A stretch of 64,000 nt of DNA from Craterostigma plantagineum. Its lineage: Eukaryota > Streptophyta > Magnoliopsida > Lamiales > Linderniaceae. The stretch is taken from positions 21,488,001 to 21,552,000 of the forward strand of contig JAPQWV010000012.1 in assembly GCA_027422505.1 (NCBI GenBank), written 5' to 3'. Shown here piece after piece: positions 56,849 through 64,000 of this stretch. The stretch's first letter is position 1. Each line of letters opens with the position of its first letter. A model generated the notes under the pieces. It was not told where the DNA came from and did no database searches. It was given only the letters and a program-made list of their open reading frames with translations. The position numbers and the translations under genes are program-made.

Positions 56849-57517
56849 TAATTCTGACTTACATTCCACTTGGGTATAATTCAAGTTCTTTAATGTAGGA
56901 TTGTGGTAAAAGCTGACACCTGTCAATTATAGGAATTCGGTGGTATCTAATTGGATTGGGTAGAATAAACCTTTTTTTTTCTTAAATTTTTTTTCTGAAA
57001 TATATTAAAATTACCAATCGATAACTTGAATCGGAACGGTAACCGTGAACTGTATGAAGACTGTTGATAATTAAGTATTTTGGAATGAGGCCCAAACTTA
57101 AGCCCATTAAGGAAGCCCAAATCGCAGTCGGCGATGAGAAGTTGATAAAGTTGATTATAACAGTGATAAAGTTGATTATAACAGTCACAGAGAGAAACTC
57201 TACTCTATCCATTTATCTGCGGTTGGCACTTGAAAGCTGAAAGCTTACGTTACGGCTCGCAACCGAACAAACCCATCATCAGAAATCGCAGGTTTAAACG
57301 CATGAGATGCTCATTGATTATTTTTCGGATGAATCTACACATGAAATCGAATATATGACGGTGCTTATTTTCTCGCGCAGCATGTTTGTTTACTGTTATC
57401 AATTCTGATCAAATCATAACAGCCGTTCGATTGTAGGTATACCAATCTGCAATCGCTAGCTTCGAAATTGATATCCCATCCATTTGCATGTAATCTGACG
57501 ATTTTATGTGTAGAGAG
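56849..57517. other. Intergenic, upstream of the AS8-like gene
   Basis: AT-rich, with a 25-bp direct tandem duplication (TGATAAAGTTGATTATAACAG unit) near 57132-57183. Presumed promoter and leader of the following gene; no defined TATA box can be assigned. Confidence 0.5.
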
Positions 57518-58242
57518 ATGATTATAAGGAGCATTTTCGGGAGATATGGCAAGAGGTGGAGCCCCGTGCACCCGACCCACGGCGCATTTTGGGGCGTCGG
57601 AGTAGGAATTGGGTGCGGCGTCGGGTGGGGCCCGGGTTTCGGGCCGGAGGTCGTGGCTACGTCGGGTCGGGCTGTGGGGTCGGGTTCAGCGTGTGCATAA
57701 CCTTCCTCGGGTTTGGCATTGGCTTGCCCGCGAATTGCCTCGTCGAAATCCCTCAAAACGGTAGGTAAATTAATATACGAGCAGCTTTTTTTAGGACGCA
57801 TTAAAAGCTCGAAATAAATGCTTTATTTTTCTTTTTTATGGTGTTTGAAGCTTTTACAATGATGGGTCGGAGCGCAATGGGCGTTGCCAGGGCGGGTTAT
57901 ATGCATAGGGAACGAAGCAGATTCGAGGACGGATGGGGAGATATGAACACCGTTATGTCTAGCGATCGAAGTTCGTTAGGTTCGTTGTTTTCAAGTTTTA
58001 AGGTTGCGAATTGGTCGGAGAAATCGTTGGATTTGTTGGTTTCTCGGGCGAAGTTTGCGATGTCAGAGTCTATGCGAAGGATCGGGTTTGGCTCGGGAAC
58101 ATAGAGGGCACACATTGTTGTGTGTGTGTGTGTGAATAGAGTTTGTATGGGATGTATAAAAGTTGCTACTCCAAAGGAATGGATGGAATCTATCTCTTGC
58201 AGGTTCAAAGAGCTTGAAGAAGAGAGGGAGGAGAAAGCTTAA
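57518..58242 (+). pseudogene. Cadmium-induced protein AS8-like gene, frameshifted
   Basis: The ATG at 57518 begins MIIRSIFGRYGKRWSPVHPT followed by HGAFWGVGVGIGCGVGWGPGF, the highly conserved start of the plant AS8-like family (small Gly-rich membrane-associated proteins). After GPEVV (about 57649-57655) one base is missing relative to the expected frame. The conserved continuation GYVGSGCGVGFSVCITFLGF, GIGLPANCL lies in the +1 frame, while the original frame stops at about 57700. Exon 1 ends at 57760 (AACG|GTAGGT). Exon 2 starts at 57851 (GAAG|CTTTTAC), giving FTMMGRSAMGVARAG to a stop at 58104. A possible last exon, FKELEEEREEKA, lies at 58203-58242 after TTGCAG. Function in the family is poorly known (cadmium-responsive transcript). 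Either a recent pseudogene or a sequencing error. Confidence 0.65.
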
Positions 58243-58743
58243 GTTTTTGTTCTTTTATTTTGAGGCCAAAATATATATGATTGATTGATTATACATGTGT
58301 TTTTATTTTATATTTTTTTTGTGAAACTTTTATATTGTTGCATAATTAGTCATGCTTTTTTTTTCCAATGTGATTGGAATAGAATGGTGAGCTGGGACTA
58401 ACACTATGACTATCGTATTATGTGAATTTGGGACATAAGTTCATAGACGATTGAGTGGAATACTATACACGGTGTACGAAAAGATGATAGGAGTATGAGA
58501 AGATTGAATTCACTATACTTTACATGGTCTAATAACAAGTATCGATTAGAAAGAATTAGTTTTTAAACGTCATACTTTTTTTTTTTGCATGTAAATGTCA
58601 TACTTTTTAAAACCATACTTGTTACTAGACCATCTCTAATGTTACTTCAAAATCCACGAAATGGAGTAAAAAGTCTCCAATCGTACACCAAAAGCAATCC
58701 AAATAGGTACTAATATTTCTCTCTCTTCATTCAAACACATGTA
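58243..58743. other. 3' flank of the AS8-like gene; no gene
   Basis: AT-rich spacer. A short CATACTTTTT/AAAACCATACTTGTTA duplication is near 58565-58625. No protein similarity seen. Confidence 0.5.
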
Positions 58744-59267
58744 TAGAGCTGTCAAAACGGGCCGGCAGGGCGGGCTGGCCCGTAACTGCCAAAGCCCGCC
58801 ATGTGGCGGGGCGGGGGCGGGTAAGCCCGCCATCTGGCGGGCCTAAGAAATGCATAACCGCCCCGCCCCGCCCCGCCCCGCCGGCGGGCGCGGGCCTAGC
58901 AGGCTTAGCCAGCTAGATTAAAATAAAAAATAAAATATTAAAAATTATAAAATAAAAAGAAAAAATAATAAAAATAGAAAAAAAATAATATAAAAATAAA
59001 AAAAATAAGAAAAATGAACGAAAATATTTTAATTTAATAAACTTATTTATATTAATATATTTATAATTTATGTTAATAAGTACCAATTATTATTTTATAT
59101 TACAATATTATACTATAAATAATATAATTTTTTTTAATTAATCTGGGGGCTACCTGCGGGCTAGCCCGCCCCGCGCCGTCAAAGCCCGCACCCGCTGCGG
59201 GCTTGCCCAGGCGGGCCTAAAATTTCAGACCCCGACCCGCGGGCCCAAGCCCGTTTTGACAGCTCTA
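58744..59267. mobile_element. Non-autonomous hAT-like element with GGCGGGC-rich ends
   Basis: Inverted ends TAGAGCTGTCAAAACGGG and its complement CCCGTTTTGACAGCTCTA, flanked by an 8-bp target duplication with one mismatch (CACATGTA at 58736-58743, CGCATGTA at 59268-59275). GC-rich subterminal arrays of CCCGCC/GGCGGG (58765-58905, 59150-59250) surround an AT-rich centre. No transposase. Confidence 0.9.
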
Positions 59268-59275
59268 CGCATGTA

Positions 59276-59718
59276 TGGTTTGGAAATGCATTTTAAATGT
59301 GAAAATAGCATTTAAGTCCTTTCGCATTTGATTTATTTATTTATTCTTTTATATTTTTGTCATGCTTTTTACGTTCAAGTCCTTTTTTCTATTTATCATT
59401 TTACTTAAAATTGCATTGATGTGCCTTCCTTATTTATTTAATTATTTTATAATTAAATTTTATTATATATTTCGTCAATTTAATTTTTTGTAATAGTGTG
59501 ATATAGTTTTTAAACTTGTAAATTATATATTAAAAAATTGAATAGAAGAGAATATTACAATAATTGTGTTTTGAGTTTGACAATTAGTTTAACTGTGGAT
59601 AAAAATTACTGCATTTTGAGTTTGTGAATGAATTTGCGTTTGTGAATGAGTTTCTCGGCAGGAGATGCGTTTCAAATGTGAAAGTAGATGCATATTGCAT
59701 AGGGTTAACTTAAATTAT
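59276..59718. other. Intergenic; no gene
   Basis: AT-rich spacer without recognisable features. Confidence 0.5.
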
Positions 59719-59720
59719 TA

Positions 59721-59991
59721 CTACCTTCGTCCCACTTATTTCTTCCCATCTTTCTATTTCGGGCGTACCACATAATTCTTCCCATTTCCATTTTTGGTAA
59801 AAAAATTATCCCACTAATTAAACATTAAACTAATTACACCATTAATATTAAAAAAGTCTTCTTGATCTGCGTGTCTACTAATAACTTTTCTCTCTCTATA
59901 CTCAAAAGGTGTATTATAATATTAAAATAATGTGATTTCTTAATCTCCGTGCCGGCTAATCTTTGGGAAGAAGTAGGCGGGACAGAGGAAG
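59721..59991. mobile_element. Stowaway-like MITE (271 bp)
   Basis: Inverted ends CTACCTTCGTCCCACTTATT and AAGTAGGCGGGACAGAGGAAG, with TTCTTCCCA/TGGGAAGAA just inside. Flanked by TA (59719-59720, 59992-59993). It lies about 490 bp upstream of the MTERF6 start codon, within its likely promoter. Confidence 0.88.
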
Positions 59992-60479
59992 TACATAAAA
60001 TCAAATATGCAGATATTGCAAAAAGAGGTCTTGAATCTCTTCAGTAAGCCATAACCCATTTATTTACAACCCTCCGTTTTCCCAGTATAGCAGCAAGAAT
60101 CAGGTACCTATTCACAACTCGATTTCAGTTCTCCTTCGTTTTGCTTTAATCAATTTGGATAAACCCTAATCTGGGGTTCGCTTGAATATTGCGCATTTAA
60201 GCTCTATTTCCACGTAAATTTGCTACGATACGATTGATACGTGTTCGCTGAAGCGGATAAAGTATATAGGGTCATTAACTTTGCCCCCATGAGTTTCAAT
60301 TTGGGTGGAATTCAGTTACTTTAATTAATGTGTTTTTACGTCTTTACCATAAGAAGATTGCTGGGATGGATTAGATAATTTGAACAGTTGGTATTTTACG
60401 CATCTCCGTGATTTTTTGCTTTTGAGTTTCTATCTTGAAATCATAGTTTGACTTAAATTTCTCATTAGGGGGAAACCTA

Positions 60480-61475
60480 ATGGAGGGGAGCTGTCAAGCT
60501 AGTGGGATAATGTGGTTCTTCAAAGACCGAGGATTCGACGATAAAACTATCCAAGAAATGTCCAGAAAATGCAAGAGGCTCGAAGCAGTTGAACGAGAAA
60601 ATGCCTCCGAAAATTGGGAGTACCTAAAAAGCGTAGGCATCAAAGAACGAAAGCTGCCCAACATAATCAAGAAATGCCCCAAAATCCTAACAATCAGCTT
60701 ACACGACAAGCTCATCCCCACGATCGAATGCCTAAGTACGTTGGAGACGAAGCCCAAGGAAGTAGCTTCTGCGATAACAAAGTTCCCTCACATACTCCTA
60801 CACAGCTTGGAAGAGAAGCTATGTCCGCTCCTCGCATTCTTCGAATCTCTAGGTTCCCCCGATAAGCAATTAGGGAAGATGATACTTTTGAACCCTCGAA
60901 TCGTCAGCTATAGCATCGAGTCGAAACTGTCGAAGATAGTTGACTTTCTCGCCGGGCTTGGGCTCTCTAGGGATGGGACGATAGGCAAGGTATTGGTCAA
61001 GCATCCTTACATCATGGGCTATAGCGTTGATAAAAGGCTGTCTCCAACTTCTGAGTTCTTGAGATCGTTGGGCTTAACAGAGCGTCAGCTTCGAAATATA
61101 GCCTTAAATTTCCCTGAAGTTTTGTGTAGGGATGTTGATAAGATTCTCAGACCTAACGCTTTGTTCCTAAAATCATGTGGTTTTAGCTCGGGCCAGATAG
61201 CTTCTATAGTTGCTGGATATCCGTTAGTTCTTATTAAGAGTGCGAAGAACTCTTTAGGGCCGAGGATTAAGTTCTTGGAAGATGTAATGAAGAGGCGGAT
61301 AGAAGAAGCTGCTGATTATCCCGACTTTTTCAGACATAGCTTGAAGAAGAGGTTAGAGTCGAGGCACAAGGTTTTGGAACAGAAACGAATCGTCGGCTGT
61401 AGCTTGAGCGAAATGCTCGACTGTAATCAGAAGAAGTTTCAGCTCAAGTTTGGCTCTATCGAACGGTTTGCGTGA
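60480..61475 (+). CDS. MTERF6: mTERF family protein, MTERF6-like (331 aa)
   Basis: A single open exon. After a short head comes IMWFFKDRGFDDKTIQEMSR, then tandem mTERF repeats of about 35 residues with the L-x-P...FL.SLG...Q...I....P pattern: ERKLPNIIKKCPKILTISL, EVASAITKFPHILLHSLEEK, LGKMILLNPRIVSYSIESK, IGKVLVKHPYIMGYSVDKRL, LRNIALNFPEVLCRDVDKIL, IASIVAGYPLVLIKSAKN. The C-terminus (CSLSEMLDCNQKKFQLKFG) matches the Arabidopsis MTERF6/PDE191 type. In that species the protein acts in plastids in transcription termination and tRNA-Ile maturation. Length is near the usual 330. A 5' leader intron is possible (donor AATCAG|GTACCT near 60102, acceptor ATTAG|GGGGAAACC near 60468). The stop faces the LPA3-like gene, 118 bp apart. 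Confidence 0.85.
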   Translation: MEGSCQASGIMWFFKDRGFDDKTIQEMSRKCKRLEAVERENASENWEYLKSVGIKERKLPNIIKKCPKILTISLHDKLIPTIECLSTLETKPKEVASAITKFPHILLHSLEEKLCPLLAFFESLGSPDKQLGKMILLNPRIVSYSIESKLSKIVDFLAGLGLSRDGTIGKVLVKHPYIMGYSVDKRLSPTSEFLRSLGLTERQLRNIALNFPEVLCRDVDKILRPNALFLKSCGFSSGQIASIVAGYPLVLIKSAKNSLGPRIKFLEDVMKRRIEEAADYPDFFRHSLKKRLESRHKVLEQKRIVGCSLSEMLDCNQKKFQLKFGSIERFA

Positions 61476-61593
61476 TGTTATCTCGAAAAAAAGTCCCTTG
61501 AAATTAGCTTTCTTGTTCGATTTCGTATTTGTTGGAGAGAATATAACGAAAAAATTGAATTTTTTTTTCCATTCTTATTACAATGTAGATTCA

Positions 61594-64000
61594 CTATGCA
61601 GATGGGAGAATTTCTAAGGCAACTTCTTTCAGGGATGGCATTGATTGCTGCTGATGAACACAGACATACGAGTTCCTCACTCTCCTCAGAACCTTCCATT
61701 GCCCAGGGTAACACCTGCGCGAGAATTGCAGTTTGGTCCCTCAATTATTTCGTAATTCACATTGGCACAGCATAAAAAGAAACTTTACCTGAAGAGGACG
61801 CCGCCGAAGCGTCCTTTGAAGTTGTGGATGTAATAAATGGTCTCCATTTTCGGCAGCAATGTGTTTGAAAGAGCTGCGAGTTTTGGGTAGAAAAACGGCG
61901 GATAATCTTAAAATTTAAGGTTGTCATGGAAAATACGAAACGAACATGAGATTCCGGGGAACGAAAAAAAAAACGAGAAAAAATTGAGCGAAGGGATGGA
62001 TACAACCCGATCTTATTCTGTCGAGTTCTCCGTTGAATACGATTAGCGCCCGAGAAGTGTTTACAACGGCTTCCTTATAGAGCTCATCAACCACAAGCAT
62101 CTCTGCTTTGCAAGAAAGAAAGAAAAAAGAACATCATTCCGTCAATTTCTCTTTCGTTGATCACTTACATAAAAGCTTAACTTTATAGAAAGTACATCAT
62201 AATAAATATATATATAAATATAAATGTGTTGACATGGCACGAATCGGTGACACATCAATGGGTGACTACACAAGGTGCTCACGGTGAGCACCATAGAATT
62301 TCACGGCTTAGATTGTTTTTTCACATCATCTATACTATTACATTAAGATGCAGTCTTTATTTAAGCCGCCATAAATGAAGTCTGTCAATTTAATTTTAAT
62401 TAAAAATTAAATAAAATTAAAAATAATCACACTACCTTCAACTAATTACTAATTTATCCCTTTATTTTAAAGTTAAGGTTAACATAATGTATTGATATAT
62501 TGTAGCACACACATATGAGTGTGCACAACATACTATGTAATTTATGAGGTGGCATTATGAGGACGAAATTATAGGAAGTGACATTTACGGAACCTAACTT
62601 TCAAATTTAAGTAATTTAATGGCATTATATGTCGGAACTCTGAATTTTGTCCCAAAATTGTTTAATTTGTTAAGACGTCACTCCCCAAATTCGCCGGAAT
62701 ACTAGATTTTACGCTGGAACCCAGAATTCAGGGCACAATCTAGAATTTCGACTTATAGTATCCCTAAATTGCTCAGATTTTTAAGTTATTTTCCAAATAA
62801 TGTCACCCCTAAATTTGTTGTCTCTACGACGCCAACCCCCTAAAATTACAGTAAAACATAATTAACCATATAAGAATGAATTCCAAGACATAAGTTCCAA
62901 AGGTGCTCACCATTGACATTGAAATAGGGATAAGCAACGAGGAAGAGTTGATCCTCGGCCTTCACACGGTCGGACATTTTAACCTTAGTCGTGAAGCCGA
63001 AATCTTCGAAAAACGAGGGCTTTGTCAGATAATCGAGCCTTAACGACGATCCTCCGAATGCTATCTTTCTCGAGAAATCGACCTCGCTAGCCTCGGGAAA
63101 GAACTTGAAAACAATTTTTTTTCTTTATTCATCGTAGATAATGAATGGTCTATCGTAATAATCAAACGCGAGATTTTTTAACGGCAAATTTTGTTAGAGA
63201 ATCGAAACGACGCTTACTATGAGCGTCCGCGTGGCATTCTGGGGAGCTATGGTGATATCGCAAAATTCTCGAATTAGTTGCAAGCTTTCAGTCATTTCTA
63301 TACCGCCTTCGCCATCGCCTAATGCAAGAAAAAGAATCATACTTCCGTTGATTCTAAATACAAGTCGTTTAAGAAAATTGCACGCATATTAAGAAATAAA
63401 GAAAAAATCTCTATCCTATCTTTTTTAATAATAGAACTGCTTTTATTTCATACCGGGGTAAGATTGGAAATAATAAAGATTCTTTATTAAATGATAAAAC
63501 GGCTTTAATTTAAAAACAAAAATGAAGTTGTAAAATGACTTGTATGTTGTATTTAGATTTAGTGGGAGTAAACTTAAACTAAATACAACATGATTTGGTA
63601 AGAAATGGAACAGAAATTCAGAGAATGAATGAGTGAATACCAGGAACAGATCCCAACCCAGCTGTAGGAAATTCGATTTCCTGCGGCACAAACTCTGAGA
63701 ATTTTCGAATGTAGTGTTCACTCATTGTTTTAATTTGTTACATTAATTGCCTTGTTACCACATAGATTACAAAGAAAAAAGGAAGGAAGAATTACCATGA
63801 GCTGCTTATTGTCCTTTAATGCCATTAAAGTTGCTTCTTTAGCCTGTTTTCATTGCTCTTATTACATAGCACAGCTAATAACTGAAGATCAATGCTGTAA
63901 GAAAAGTAAGATCCCAACTTACTTGCTTAAGGAGTTCATCGTAATCGCTTGGAAAAGGCACATCGAAATTTAGGGACGGCCCATCTTTTGCAGAAGCATG
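61594..64000 (-). CDS. LPA3: LPA3-like DUF1995 protein, last eight exons (gene runs past the window end)
   Basis: Exons on the minus strand, in order: 64000-63923, 63843-63796, 63680-63641, 63318-63218, 63103-62911, 62102-62004, 61906-61789 and 61714-61594 (stop TAG). They sum to 798 bp, 265 codons plus stop, with GT..AG borders and matching phases throughout. The joined frame reads SLNFDVPFPSDYDELLKQ, AKEATLMALKDNKQLM, EIEFPTAGLGSVP, DGEGGIEMTESLQLI, a long exon with LDYLTKPSFFEDFGFTTKVK and LFLVAYPYFNVN, then MLVVDELYKEAVVNTSRALI, FFYPKLAALSNTLLPKMET, YPGQWKVLRRVRNSYVC, MPSLKEVALEILPSA. This is a DUF1995 protein of the LOW PSII ACCUMULATION 3 type. In Arabidopsis LPA3 is a chloroplast factor helping CP43 assembly into photosystem II. 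The transit peptide lies outside the window. The symbol rests on remembered family sequence, not an alignment; another DUF1995 paralogue is possible. Confidence 0.82.
62103..62910 (-). other. Long LPA3-like intron with a small palindrome
   Basis: 808 bp between the exons ending VAYPYFNVN and starting EMLVVDELY. It contains GGTGCTCACGGTGAGCACC at about 62276-62294, a 19-nt hairpin also present in the 37429-37798 foldback. The rest is AT-rich and non-coding. Confidence 0.7.

Noticed and set aside
63443..63721. A 92-codon minus frame starting at 63721 and a neighbouring frame reading MSEHYIRKFSEFVPQ
   Set aside because: The reading frame around EIEFPTAGLGSVP belongs to an LPA3-like exon starting at an AG at 63681. 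The MSEHYIRKF part is intron read-through.

Overview
This is a transposon-rich stretch of a eudicot nuclear genome. Spliced genes with GT..AG introns, chloroplast-directed protein families and plant LTR retrotransposons place it in plants. An R1-like coiled-coil NLR suggests an asterid, perhaps Lamiales or Solanales; that last step is inference. Nothing prokaryotic, viral or plasmid-like was seen.

Layout. 1-4362 holds a decayed Helitron replicase/helicase gene (minus strand). It is split by a complete Athila-like Gypsy element (4363-16043, target duplication GTTTA) that carries an extra internal LTR fragment and has lost RNase H and integrase. 17393-21748 is a long non-coding repeat of unknown class, full of GTTATT/GTGTTAC words. 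22.0-24.6 kb has a Stowaway MITE, a GC-rich 3' LTR and the stranded N-terminus of a cytochrome P450. 27113-34733 is an R1-type CC-NB-ARC-LRR gene cut in its NB-ARC domain by a very young Copia element (28865-33831, target duplication ATACT, LTRs identical by eye). 35.2-36.7 kb is a dead LINE. 37429-37798 is a 370-bp near-perfect hairpin just upstream of a two-exon ankyrin-repeat gene (37873-39667), whose intron holds a second large inverted duplication. A third, 0.9-kb, foldback lies at 40913-41808. A five-exon membrane-protein gene spans 42346-44186.

A second copy of the GTTATT-rich repeat (44903-56848) is split by a young gag-only LTR element with 2.85-kb LTRs (48162-55451, target duplication GTACT). 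The right end is the genic part: a cadmium-induced AS8-like gene with an apparent frameshift (57518-58242), a hAT-type and a Stowaway element, an intronless MTERF6-like gene (60480-61475), and the last eight exons of an LPA3-like photosystem II assembly gene (61594 to beyond 64000, minus strand), whose stop codon faces the MTERF6 stop only 118 bp away.

How the parts relate. Intact-looking host genes are the ankyrin, membrane-protein, MTERF6 and LPA3 loci. The last two belong to chloroplast gene expression and photosystem II biogenesis by homology. The NLR, P450 and AS8-like loci look broken. Exon borders were deduced by reading frame, splice dinucleotides and family resemblance; no alignment or transcript data were available. 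The most novel-looking material is the GTTATT-rich family with its small MITE relative, the stem-loop repeat array inside the 2.85-kb LTRs, and the three large foldbacks around 37-42 kb.
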